NCBI GenBank assembly: GCA_028554755.1
Contig: JAPTOF010000001.1
Location: 40,133,501-40,197,500 of the forward strand
Length of the DNA: 64,000 nt
Direction of reading: 5' to 3'
DNA from: Cordia subcordata
Lineage: Eukaryota; Streptophyta; Magnoliopsida; Boraginales; Cordiaceae
Below are positions 1 through 10,998 of this stretch, piece after piece. Below the pieces are notes generated by a model, which saw only the letters and a program-made list of their open reading frames with translations, was not told the origin of the DNA and did no database searches. Made by a program: the position numbers and the translations under genes. How positions within the stretch are numbered: the stretch's first letter is position 1; every line of letters begins with the position of its first letter.

Positions 1-68
1 GATTGTCAATTGCTTTTATGTTTGAGGTCATTTGGGACATTTTCGTCAAAACTAACATCCATTCTAAT

Positions 69-311
69 TGTAGGGACTAATCTGACCATAATAATTAAAC
101 ATTGGGGACTTATATGAATTATTTGAAATAATAGGGATTAAAATTAAAAAATATGTAAACATTAGGGATTTATTTGAATTTAACTCTAACTGCAGGGACT
201 AATTTGACTATAATAAGTAAACATTAAGGACTTGTATGAATTATTTGTAACAATAGGGACTAAAATGAAAAAAGGTATTAACAGTAAGGACTTATTTGAA
301 TTTAACTCTAA
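69..311. repeat. Diverged tandem duplication, about 122-bp unit
   Basis: Two adjacent copies (about 69-190 and 191-311) share the order GGGACTAAT..GAC, AAACATT, GGACTT.TATGAATTATTTG, AATAGGGA.TAAAAT and TTTGAATTTAACTCTAA. They differ at many positions, so the duplication is old. No coding frame runs through it. Whether it belongs to a larger dispersed repeat cannot be judged from this window alone. Confidence 0.7.
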
Positions 312-582
312 AAAAAAATGGGTATTGATTTGTGATTATCATGTTTGTGATCTTATCTAAAAATATCGTTATTATGAAATTTGGTTATTTATATCTAATT
401 ACAAGAAAGAGGGAATTAATAAAAATTTTAATGGAATTTTTACTCAGTTATACCTTAATTAATTATTCATACAAGCAAAAATAAAGTATACAATACTAAT
501 AAAGTATATAGTGTATAAAGTGTACGGCATAATTTGCGTTAAAGAGCCTCATCTGTCCTTGTCCTTTTCACTTGACAGCAAT
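312..582. other. AT-rich spacer
   Basis: No gene, RNA or repeat is recognisable; the stretch is simple AT-rich intergenic DNA leading up to the SINE. Confidence 0.6.
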
Positions 583-868
583 AAATGCGAAATGGTAGCC
601 CCGGGGCATAGGTGAGTTGGTAAGTGGCCAAGTGATTGGGGTGGAAACACTCCGACAACGCGGGTTCGAATCCGTGTGGTGGCAGTTCCTTGCTAAAATA
701 TTGTGGGGCTCCTGTTTGGTTCGTGACCCGTTGATCCTTTCCCTGGCAGGGCTGCCACTCATGCACATCCCTGATTTACAACCCACCTGGTCATGGGGCC
801 TATGGCACAGGTGGGAAAGGGGTTCGCCTTCGGATTAACTCTTTAAAAAAAAAAAAAATGCGAAATGG
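583..868 (+). mobile_element. tRNA-derived SINE with 13-bp target-site duplication
   Basis: The body (about 596-855) opens with a tRNA-like head. It has an A-box-like stretch around 610-621 (AGGTGAGTTGG) and a clear B box, GGTTCGAATCC, at 663-673, the internal RNA polymerase III promoter of tRNA-derived SINEs. A GC-richer unique body follows and the copy ends in a run of about 14 A. The identical 13-mer AAATGCGAAATGG lies on both sides (583-595 and 856-868), as expected for target-primed reverse transcription with borrowed LINE enzymes. The intact duplication and unbroken A-tail suggest a fairly recent insertion. The SINE subfamily is not identified. Small ORFs across it are not genes. Confidence 0.85.
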
Positions 869-2768
869 CAAAACCAATTCCACTATTGCAGACACATGTC
901 TTCTGATGAAAAGCACCGAAATGCTTATATCTTTATTTTCTATTCAAACTTCAAATCTGCAAATTCTACGTCTTTTGTGAGCCTGACTTTTTTCATAAAC
1001 ATTTTCTATAAATTTTAAAAGTATATTTTTTAAGAAGTTAAAATTTCTATTTTTTTAAAAAATATTGAATGTAAGTTTTTTTTTTCAAGGATTTCAACTC
1101 TTTTTTAAAGCTAAACTAGGTGTTTTAACTTTTATCCAAAAAAGATGAAATTCTTTTTTTTTTTCTTCAAATTCTCATAAAATAAAAGTCAATTCAAATA
1201 AGTAGACCCATAGTTATTAGCTCATACCAAACCCCAACTTTTCTGTTTTTGTTAGATCACCAACTCCCAACTTACATCTATTTCAAACTTTAATTTACTC
1301 GAGCATTCTCACAAGTGTTCAAATTATTAGGTTGACCGGCTTCGTCAACAGGAGCAGACTCATGAGTGTAGGGTTGTTATTTTTAGTGCAAGTTTTATAT
1401 TTATTTTAAAATTGAAAAGTAATTAATCACTACTAAAAATCCTTAAATAATATGTCATAAATTTCGCTCAAAAAAAAAAACTTATTTACACGTGTTTGTT
1501 CAGCTACATTGAGGAGCTGAGGGGCTCATAGTTTCTTGAGTTTAAAATTTAAATTTACTAGGGTCTAAAACAACTTCAGGACTCATACATTAATAAATTT
1601 TTTCAATGGACACAAAATTAGAATTTTAGTGTAAATATATTCTGAAAATACAACCATAGAACTTTAGTATAAATGTATTCTGAAAATACAAATATTTTTA
1701 AAAGAAAAATGTAACTTAACTCACTCTTTAATAATTTCGGTTTCAAAATTAATAAGAGTTGTAGCCTTTATTGACCCTTAAATATATTGTCACGCTTACT
1801 AGATAATAATTCATCGCAAATTTAGCCGGCAACACAATAAAAGACTCTACATAATAGCATAATTAAGATCACCCAAAGTTTGGTTAAGACAAAATAATTG
1901 TACTTCACGAGAGAGGCGTTTAAATGCCATGACAAGGAAATGTGACGTTTGAAGGACGGCAAAAATTGGGCGATCTAAAAGCTTAAACTTATAAAAGAAA
2001 TATTAGTTTACTTATTCATTATATAAACAGACACCCAATTACGTGCATACAAGATTTATTTTTTGAGTCTTGCGTGTAAATAATTTGAATGTTTTAAATA
2101 AGTGACGGTGAAATTCAAACTAATGACTTGGTCTCTTATACCATTATAAAGTTACCACTTTATTTAAAAACTTAAAATTGTCAAAAAGTTATTGATATAT
2201 TTATTTATTATTAACAAAACGAGCTAACTTCTGGGTTTCCAAATCCCATGAAAATGCAATAGAAGGAAACGTACGACTTCTTGCACATTTCCTAAACCAA
2301 GACATCAAGGAAGATGCATGCCATGTATGTTTGCTAGAGAAGCATACGTTGTGCATGTAGTGTATCTATATGACATGACAATAACATCTGCGGGAAAACA
2401 GGTAAATAGAAGATACAAGGAAGAGGAAGTCTGAAGAAATTCGAGATTAAACTTTGCGAAAAAAAATGACATTATAAAGCTCATGCGCGAAGCAACACGT
2501 CATCATTTTATGGCAAATATAATGTTGCAATGATGAAAAAAGTGTTTAAATACTTGATGTAAGTAAACATGGTAAAACAAGCTGATCCGCAAAAGGAAGC
2601 CCTTCTCTAACTAGTATGACTAGAAACTACAACATACTGATTTTTAATGTACAAACATACAAATTTAATCGATAAGAACAAGAGGAGAAAACAGACTGCA
2701 GATTGTAGAAAACGGAACATATTATGAATCGAATTGCCAAGCAATGACGTGTACGACAAAACATGGTA
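869..2768. other. AT-rich intergenic DNA, including 3' flank of the hydrolase gene
   Basis: Long A/T runs and no convincing coding frame. The last 150 bases or so before 2769 are probably the 3' untranslated region of the minus-strand hydrolase gene. A CACTACTAAAAAT string at 1428 resembles a CACTA transposon end but has no partner. Confidence 0.5.
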
Positions 2769-5700
2769 TCAGTTCCATGGATCATCCCACCCTTTGGGTC
2801 CATCCTTCTTGATAAATTCCATAATGGCCTGCACTGCTTCCTGTACTCTGTTGGATAGAGAATGGTTTCCCCATTCGATTTCAACTTTTTCCGCACCACC
2901 CATTGCTCTGCACAATCTACATGAGTTTAAAAGACGCGGAAATAGACTGTCAGTAGGATCTCAAAGCGTCATCAATATCATAGTAGTCTATGCAATGTAA
3001 GAGATGCAAGCTTTATTCCTTGAGGACAGCAGCATTAGCATTTATCTTAAACTGAAGGAGAGCAAAATAAAGAAGATCAATGAATCCTTGCCTATCAACC
3101 AATGCCTTCTTGTCAACATAATCCGGGACATATTCATCACCCATGGAAAATATCACCTGCAACATTTATGTCGTAAGTGCTGTAATTCATATGTGTAAGG
3201 AAGATATTTTTCGCATTCATGTAGTAAGCATTTTTATAAGTCACATTATTACATTGTGAATCATAGTAGCTAAGTAGCTGATTTTACTTTACTTGAAATG
3301 CCATATTCCTATTAGCTACAGGTAAAGATAAAAGATAAAATGCTGGTCAAAGAGGCTTTGAACCACAGCGCCATCTAAAAAACATTATGACCAAAGTAGT
3401 AAAGTATGACAAAAGTGTATCGATATTGTCCTACCTGACAAGGTGTGTTTGTCATGTGCCCAAGTTTCTGTCTTAGCTGGTCTTCATTAAAGTCAGAACT
3501 GAACATGTCATCATCACCATTGTATGCAGAAAGAGAATGATATCTGCAAATTACTAGGCAATTAGCTAGACAAGCAACAAAATGGAGAAAATAAAATTTT
3601 ACAATACTGACAAAGAAAAGGATAATCAATATGTAACTACATGTATGTATCATGCACACAGAGAGAACACACACATGAAGAAAAACTCCACTCACTTGAA
3701 GCTGATATCTGATGCATTGTTCAATTAATAATTACCCAAATGATAAATTGGCACAAGAAATTTCAGTAATTTGTTCAGGCAGTGAAGCAATTAACTCTTA
3801 AGTGCTCAAATTCATGATATACTGATGCACAGCCAAAATCTATGGAAATGTCTGCCTTAAAGTTTCCAGAACATACAACAATTGAGCTTGGCAACTCTCC
3901 AAATTTTCGGCAGCTGATGAAAATGGGAAATATGTGAGTGAGGGAGAGGGAGAGGGAGAGGGAGAGGGAGAGGGAGAGCGAGGGGGGAGAGAGAGAGAGG
4001 GAGAGAGAGACGAGTAACCAAAATGCTGAAAGGGGTGCAATGCCCTCACCTATATGCAGTTATAGGGGAATCTGGATTTGCCTCCCGGGGCATCAATTCT
4101 GACCCTTTACCTTCACTTATCATCTTTGCAGCCAAATCAATCATGGAAGCAGTTTCAGGAAGAGTGGCTCTGAATTCCCGGTCACTTACTGGAGCCTGCA
4201 TAAAAATAATAACAGGATCAGAGCCTAGAATTTATCACCTAAGAAGAATTCTACCACAAAAAGTAAATGTTTCCAGATTTACCAGTTCCTCTTGAAGATC
4301 AATCAGAGTCAGTCATATATAAGCATTAAAAAACAAAAATGAAAAAGAAGAGAAATAATTGATTTTAAATTTTAGCACGCACCAAATGTATTGAAATATC
4401 CATTGCATGGCTCTCTGTTCTCATCCATAAAGCATCTCTAAGTTCTAAGCCATTCATGGTAACCTGAAAGTATCGCTGCACCTGTAGCACTACTTAAAAA
4501 TACTCTAAAGTAACAGCACTACTTTAAAATACTCTAAACTAATCTCTTCTAGCATTATTAGGAGTTTTAGATATTCCAGGAAACGCAGAAGTAGGTCCTC
4601 TGATAACTAAAAATTTTTACCAAAAAGATAGAAAGAGTATTCAGATACTAGGAAATCCAGTAGCAGGGAATATGCTGAGAAACAAAAAGTGGGCCAGGAT
4701 AAAAGAAGCATCATAAAACAAAAAATATTGGTTAGCTTACCTGCAAAATGACTGCTCGGACTGCTCTAGAACATGCAGCATTTGTGCGCATGTAATATAC
4801 AATATCCTACACATGGAAATGCATGAGAGTTAATTATTGTCCTGACAAATCTGTTTTGGATTTTGCGGACAATTAAAGCCTCAAGATTAAAGAGCAACAT
4901 CAAATATCTGATGCATGTCTGTTAGAAAGAAATTAGGATTTACCTGGCAGCCTGTACTATGCCCAAGTAATACCACACCTTCAGAGTCTTCCTTGTTTAT
5001 CAAGTAGCTTATTAATTGGTCAAGCTCCATGGCATCCTTTGGCACACATGAAAAGCAGAAAAGAGTTCAGCAAGCACAAAAAAGGGAAGCAAACAGATTA
5101 AAGGGGGAATATAAAAGAAAGATCAAGATAACTTATTAATCAAGCATCTAACTACCAAACTTAGACTTTAGCACAAGTGAGAACTACTATAACATCAATA
5201 CAGAAGAAGATTCTCTGTCTACAAGAACCATGGATTAGAAGAAACCAAGTCTTATCCAACCAGGTGGTGTTGGCAATATGATTTGATGACACCACTCGTT
5301 CCTGTTGAAGGCCATCAGCGCCAAGAATTTATATCTACCAACTTATCAAGAAATTATCCAGCATAGTACAATAAAAAATTGCACATTGCACACTGAAACA
5401 GGACAAATTAAGATCTATATGGTAACTGGTCTTTTGGAAGTTAAATGTAAATTCTGATAGAAAAAGCACTGTTCCACACACAAGATAGAAAAAGCTACCC
5501 TGTTCCACACACAAGAAAGACATCTATGAGGCCAAAGGCATGTAACATGTGAAACAGGTTGCAAGTTCACAAGGAGAGAAACCTTAACGGATTTAAGAAC
5601 AAATAAAGCACAAGGACTGGCATCTTATTACTAAGCCAACCATGAAAAAAGTTAACCTACCAGACTAATGTGAAGAAATTTGTAAATGAAGAAAGTTAAG

Positions 5701-6965
5701 TTACTTGTTTGAGACTTGATATGCCATATCCACTATAAGATGAAGAAAACAGAAACTGAACCAGCGACCATTTTTCCTTCTCCAGAGCAATTGCAAGAGG
5801 TTCCAGATAACTGCAACATTTTGTGACAAAGAGATAGCAAAATTTCAAGTCAGAAAAAGTGAATTGCTCAAAATTGGTAGACAATAATAAGAATGTATGG
5901 TGCAAGTTCAATCACCAGGATTCCCATACACAAAAATCAACATTGAAACATGCTGCTCAACAACCATTACATATATATGAAACCGACTTCTTCAACACAT
6001 GAACTACATGCATCCAAGAGGAAAGTAATCTGTGCAACTGCATCGTTTAACTTTCACACTAAGATGGACGAATAGAATGCTGCTGAAAAAAGGTGTAAAT
6101 AAAAATTACATAATTTTGTAAACTGACAAAACAAGACATACTCGGTAGCCAAAAATCCATCGGTTAGTCCACCAATAAAGATAACCTGTTGCTTATAATC
6201 CCCTGCTTTAAACGCAACCTGCAGCAACAATTACATACAGTTCTAAGAATGAATCAACTATACATAGCAGATTAAAAACACAGGCACTGCCAGATTCAGC
6301 TACACGGAATGACAACATTACTTGAGTTGAACCAAAGTCAAGCACATTATTGATTGAATTTTCAGCTGGAACATATTTCGTAATGAAAAATCTCATTTTT
6401 ATTATGTTCTTAGCTAGTTTTAGAGAGTTCTACACACCCTTTTGGTCACCTGAAACACCATTACCAGTTAATAAACAGTAACAATAACAAAAAGAAGAAA
6501 AAAACTCCCTTCTTTGGCGCTAGCATCGCGATGTCAGCATTTTACGAAGAAAACAAATCATCCTTGAAAAGTTCAACACAATCCCAAATCACATTTGTGT
6601 AAAAAATCAATCTTGAACACAAAATTTTCCCATTTAAAGATTCTCATTAACTTTAAAGAAGTTAATCAAATTATTACACATTTTTCAATAATTCAAGAAA
6701 ATGAAAAAAAAAAAGATTAAGTTTTGATTCTTCTGCGGACCTGAATCGGCTTGGGCCCGTACTTGAACATGACCCCACAGAACTGATGCTTCCTGTTGAT
6801 CGGGCCGCCACCAGCGCCGCCGTCAGCGGCGGACACGGCCGCAGCGGAGGAGTTTGAACTGGACATCTTGACGCTACCGGAACGGCCGCGGACGATTCCT
6901 GAAAACCAAGAGGTGGCTCCGGCCGACGCGGCCGGCGTCGATGAAGACGATGTTGAGAGGCTCAT
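2769..6965 (-). CDS. Alpha/beta-hydrolase of the DUF1749 / UPF0613 family
   Basis: Spliced coding exons in transcript order are 6741-6965, 6142-6218, 5705-5810, 4944-5036, 4741-4806, 4050-4195, 3435-3543, 3092-3156 and 2769-2916, giving 344 residues; all phases join. An optional 81-nt exon at 4383-4463 would add 27. A Ser/Ala/Gly-rich N-terminus leads into PINRKHQF..KYGPKPIQ, typical of plant members. The nucleophile elbow is GHSTG (Ser163); an acid candidate is Asp281 or Asp286 in GDEYVPD; His314 lies in GNHSLS. APVSDRE and DDDMFSSD are family blocks. The protein is a probable serine hydrolase or esterase of unknown substrate; no membrane segment is seen. All introns are GT-AG except the last, which uses GC. 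The first ATG is chosen because it precedes the only N-terminal exon that fits the family. No neighbour suggests a pathway. Confidence 0.9.
2917..3091 (-). other. GC-AG intron (last intron of the hydrolase gene)
   Basis: The exon ends GATAG and the intron begins GCAAGG, the usual context of plant GC donors; the acceptor is GTAG before 2916. Joining restores V-D-R-L-C-R-A-M-G-G, matching the family. Without this splice the frame runs into a TAA at 3013-3015, upstream of the catalytic histidine exon. Confidence 0.85.
3935..4010. repeat. GAGGGA/GA microsatellite inside an intron
   Basis: Runs of GAGGGA hexamers followed by GA dinucleotides lie in the intron between the APVSDRE exon and the YHSLSAY exon. 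On the gene's strand this is a long pyrimidine tract, about 400 bases upstream of the acceptor. Confidence 0.85.
4383..4463 (-). other. Possible in-frame cassette exon (81 nt) of the hydrolase gene
   Basis: This segment has a good acceptor (CTTTCAG before 4463) and a plausible donor (TTG|GTGCGT). It is 27 codons long, stop-free in the right phase, and sits between exons ending V-I-L-Q and starting A-P-V-S-D. In known family members those two blocks are contiguous, so including it would insert 27 residues at the end of a core strand. It may be an alternative exon or chance. Confidence 0.35.
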
Positions 6966-7879
6966 ATCAGGGAATTTTTTTTTTAATCCAAATTAAAATT
7001 CATTTCCAGAATAATAGACTAATAGTAATATATTTTTGCTAAAAAATAATTTAAAATTCAAGGAGGAAAATTATTATCATTATTATTCTTTTCGGTAATA
7101 TTTGGAGATTAAGGTGAAAAAATGTAAAAGATAAGCGGAAGAGTGTATTAAAAGATCAGAAGCAAGTGAATAACAATGGAATATGGAGCAAAAGGACTTA
7201 TGATTGGAAATTTTGAATCATTTGATCAATTATTACAACTATTATTTTATTTTTGTAATTTTTGTTTTGTCTCTTTATGATTTCCTCTCGCGAAAGTGAT
7301 TATTATTTGGACAATTCAATACCCTAAAAAACAACAAAAAGAAACCTTTGGATCATATAATATATATATATATATATGTATGTATGTATAACACTATTTT
7401 GTTATCTCTTATATGTGTAAGGACACCAGACACACGAAAGGCTAGTTTCGAGATTTATTTCTTGTTATAAGTTGATAGGATTCATTGAGCAGGTAAATAT
7501 ATTTAGACTTATTATTATATTTAAAGTTTACTAATTAGTTATCAAATTCGGTCGCTAATTCTGTTTCCTTATTAAGAAAACAATCATGTCTCATGCCTCA
7601 TTTTCAACTCATTAAAATCTATTTAATTCTTTTATGTATTTGAAAATTCTCTTGCTCATTTGCTCTCTCTTGAAGAATAACTTGAACTAATTTAATCACA
7701 TCTTGATGTTCCATTGAACACTTCTAAACTATCGTTGGATCATAATAGGTAGCATGGTTGTATGTATCTATCTAGCCGTTAAGACATATATTCATAATCT
7801 CTCCTTAAACCTAATTAGGTTTTCCACACTTTGATTTTCTCAATCAAAAATGCTGTCTTAGACTCTCCAAAAGAAAAAT
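6966..7879. other. Intergenic region with hydrolase promoter and TA microsatellite
   Basis: Bases just above 6965 should hold the 5' untranslated region and promoter of the minus-strand hydrolase gene; no firm TATA element is chosen. A TA run with TGTA repeats lies at about 7357-7390. The rest is AT-rich spacer up to the Sirevirus LTR. Confidence 0.5.
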
Positions 7880-9170
7880 TGTTAGCTAAATATTCACTAT
7901 TAAATTTGATGATGAAAATAGATATGCATTATTTGACTAAAAAGCTTCTTGTGAAAATAAGACGATACTTTAGTTGAAGCTTTGAAAAATGGAAGAAGAT
8001 GTGCAAAACGCACTATTTAAAAAAAAAGAATATGAGAAGGCATAAGGAGAAGAAGAGAAGTCATAAGGGGTGATATTATTTTCTCTCTTGCTCTTTTTGT
8101 GAAATGCCTATATATTGTGTGGATTTGGTTCAAATTCTCTTTTTCTTTGTTTAAGCAAATTTTCAACTCTTGCACATTTGATACAACATATGCACAAATG
8201 AATTTGAATGCACACATAGAGATAAAATGTGTTTTTGGGGTGATTTATATCACAACATGTATTTACAAGTTATTACAAAATGATTTGGAGTTGTGAAAAT
8301 TGCATCTAAAACATTTTATGCAAAAGCCTGGCTTTACTTCACTTTCTGGAGTGGCTGGACCCCCCAGCCGGTCGACTGACTGACCTGGAAGGTGGCCCGG
8401 CCAAGTCAGAAAAGAAAGGTAAAAGCCGGACCCCCTAGCCGATCGACCAACTTAGGCGTCCGGCCTAGTCAGAGAAGGTGCAGAGCAAGCCGGACAACCC
8501 AGCGGGTCAACCGGCTGAACGGGTTGTTGTAATAAATGCACTAGCCGTTTATTACCATTCTGGTTTTACCTTCTTTATTTTCTTCACCTACTAAATTCCT
8601 AACTCCTAAAATCTCTTTAAATACTCATTGAATACACATTCAAATCATTAAGTGAAGTGTGCAAAATTGTTTATCATCATTCAATCAATCTTTGTGCCAT
8701 TCTTGCAATATATTTGAGCTTTCAAAAGCATATTCATCTTCTTCTTGAAGAGAACTTTCATATTCAATCTTTTCTTATTCCTTGGGTATATACACACTTT
8801 GAGAGCTATAAACCTTGTGAGATCTACTCTTTAAAGCTTATAAAGTGTGGGGGAATTCTAAAGAGTGAAACTCTTGGGTTCTTTGAAGTTGGGTTTCAAA
8901 GAGTTGTAAGAACTTGGTTTGTGCTTCACCAAGATTTGAAGAAATATTATAGTGGAGATTATTGAAGTCCTAAGGGGAGCTTCCTTGGGCGGTAGACGTA
9001 GGCTCGGCTGAACCACCTTAAATCATTTGTTTCTCTTCTCCTTATTCCTTTTTTATACTTGCTTATATTGCTTACATTGTGTTTGATATATTGATTGTAA
9101 GAAGTTGTTAATTTTTTGAGAATTTTTTTTAAATCGTAATTCACCCCCTCTTAAGATATTTGCACCCACA
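7880..9170 (+). repeat. 5' LTR of the Sirevirus-type element
   Basis: Starts TGTTAGC, ends CACCCACA, and is followed two bases later by the primer-binding site. Three GC-rich GTCGAC-like palindromic segments (about 8364-8388, 8436-8456, 8497-8518) stand out in AT-rich DNA; here they are decayed by transitions. The LTR aligns along its whole length with 16489-17808. Confidence 0.9.
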
Positions 9171-9172
9171 AT

Positions 9173-9184
9173 TGGTATCAGAGC
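9173..9184 (+). other. Primer-binding site (tRNA-iMet)
   Basis: TGGTATCAGAGC, complementary to the 3' end of plant initiator methionine tRNA, lies two bases after the 5' LTR. Confidence 0.95.
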
Positions 9185-9230
9185 TAGGGTTCTATCTATA
9201 GTTTAACAATTAGTAGAATTTCTAGCAAAT

Positions 9231-10894
9231 ATGGAGGGAATTTCTATTAAACAAGTACCCCCTTTTGATGGAATAAATTATGCATTTTGAAAAATGAGGA
9301 TGAAAGTGTTTATATAATCATATGATTACAAAGCTTGGAAAATCATAGAAAATGGGCCTACTTTACCTACAAAATTAGAAGGTGATAGGAGAATACTCAA
9401 ACCAAAAAATGAATGGAATGATGAAGATATTAAATTATTTGAGTTAAATCAAAAAGCATTATATTATTTATTCAATGCTATGAATGCAACCGAGTTTGCT
9501 AGAGTAATGGGATGCACTTCGGCTAAAGAACTTTGGGACCAATTAGAAGTAACTTATGAAGAAACTAGCCAAGTGAAAGAATCTAGGATTGCTATGCTTG
9601 TACATAGATATGAATTATTTAAGATGCTTCCAAATGAAAGTGTTAAACAAATGTTTTCTAGATTTGTTGAAATTACTAATGGTTTGAAAGCTCTTGAAAA
9701 GAATTATTCTAATATAGAGAAGGTAAGGAAAGTGCTAAAGAGCTTGCCATCATCATGGCAACCAAAGGTCACGGCAATAAAGGAAGCAAAGGACTTGAAT
9801 ACATTGGAGCTAAATGAGCTCATTGGGTCACTCATGACTCATGCGTTTGAGATAAAGGACCATGAAGAATAAGAGAAGAAAGCAAAGAAGTCCATTGCCC
9901 TCGTTGCATCAAAATACTCATCAAGTGATGATGAGGAAAATGATGAAGACCCGGAAGATGAAGAAATTGCACTTCTTGCCCGAAATTTTAAAAAATTTAT
10001 GAAATTTAAAAAGATGAGGAAAGGGGCATCTTTAAGCAACACAAGTTGGAAGAAGAAAGGAAAAGAAGGCAAAGATTTCAAAAAGACAAAAGATGCAAAA
10101 GATGAATTGAAGTGCTTTAATTGCAACAAGCCGGTACACATAAAAGCAAATTGTCCAAAGTTTTCAAAGAAGAAAGAAAGTAAGGCACTCAAAGCCACGT
10201 GGAACTTCTCCGAAAGCGAAGAAGATAAGAAAAAGCAACTTGAGGTAGCCAACTTTTGCCTCATGGCCAATGATGATGAGGTATTATCTTCACCTTCTGC
10301 ATCTATCTATTACTCATCTAGTGAAGAAAAGGAAGAGGAATATAGCTTTGATGAATTAAAAGATGCATTTACTAAATTACATGATTTATCTTAGCTTTGG
10401 CAAAAAACAAGCAAATGCATAGGAGATTGAAACTTGTTCTTGAACAAAAAGAAATTTTGGAAAAGGAAAATGTCTCTCTTTTGAAAAAGATTAAAATCTT
10501 AGAAAAAGAAAATGATTCATATGCCGAAGATTTTGTGAAATTTGAAAAATAGGTTAAAGACTTGAAAAAGAAAATTATGGATTTGAATGGAATTATTCAA
10601 AAATTTACAAATGACAAAGAAAATTTTGAAAAACTCCTTGGTAGTAAAAAAATGTCTTTTGATAAGAGTAGTATTGGGTACAAACCTAGCATTAGTCAAA
10701 AGTATTTCAAAACTTACTTTGTCAAGGCTTCCACCTTCACATCCTCTTCTTTACCAAAATCAAACATTACTTGTACTGATTGTGAAAAGAAAGGACATGT
10801 ATCTACTCATTGTTATTATAAGAAAATTCGTGATAGAGGATCACTTGTTCCGTATTGGCAAAGACCAAAATGGGTGGTCAAAAACAAAAATTGA
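9231..10894 (+). pseudogene. Sirevirus gag, broken
   Basis: The ATG at 9231 opens a UBN2-type Copia gag. Stops interrupt it at 9288, 9315, 9870 and 10392, and the frame changes near 10400. A first CCHC zinc knuckle (C-FN-C-NKPV-H-IKAN-C, 10113-10154) is intact. It is followed by an acidic, serine-rich stretch, a heptad-like Lys/Glu/Leu coiled coil (about 10409-10660) and a second knuckle (C-TD-C-EKKG-H-VSTH-C, from 10772). The long gag with coiled coil is typical of Sireviruses. Gag would form the cytoplasmic virus-like particle and bind the RNA. The stops prevent a full product. Confidence 0.85.
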
Positions 10895-10998
10895 AACTAA
10901 CGCCAAGGACCCAAGGTGTTGGGGACCCTAAAATAAAGAATTGCATTTGAATTTCATGTGTGTAGGTATCCAATAAAGGCAAACCAAGCAAAATAAAA

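Noticed and set aside
610..680. Possible tRNA gene
   Set aside because: A and B boxes are present but no cloverleaf can be formed; it is the head of a SINE.
1428..1442. CACTA transposon end
   Set aside because: Only the short string CACTACTAAAAAT; no subterminal repeats or partner end.
4023..4295. Plus-strand ORF of 90 codons
   Set aside because: Antisense shadow of the APVSDRE exon of the hydrolase gene.
6796..6996. Plus-strand ORF of 66 codons
   Set aside because: Antisense to the first exon of the hydrolase gene; GC-rich codons there keep both strands open.
8657..8965. 102-codon plus-strand ORF, with a shorter relative at 17327-17578
   Set aside because: Both lie at the same position in the two LTRs of one retrotransposon; similarity comes from the LTR, and no protein motif is seen.
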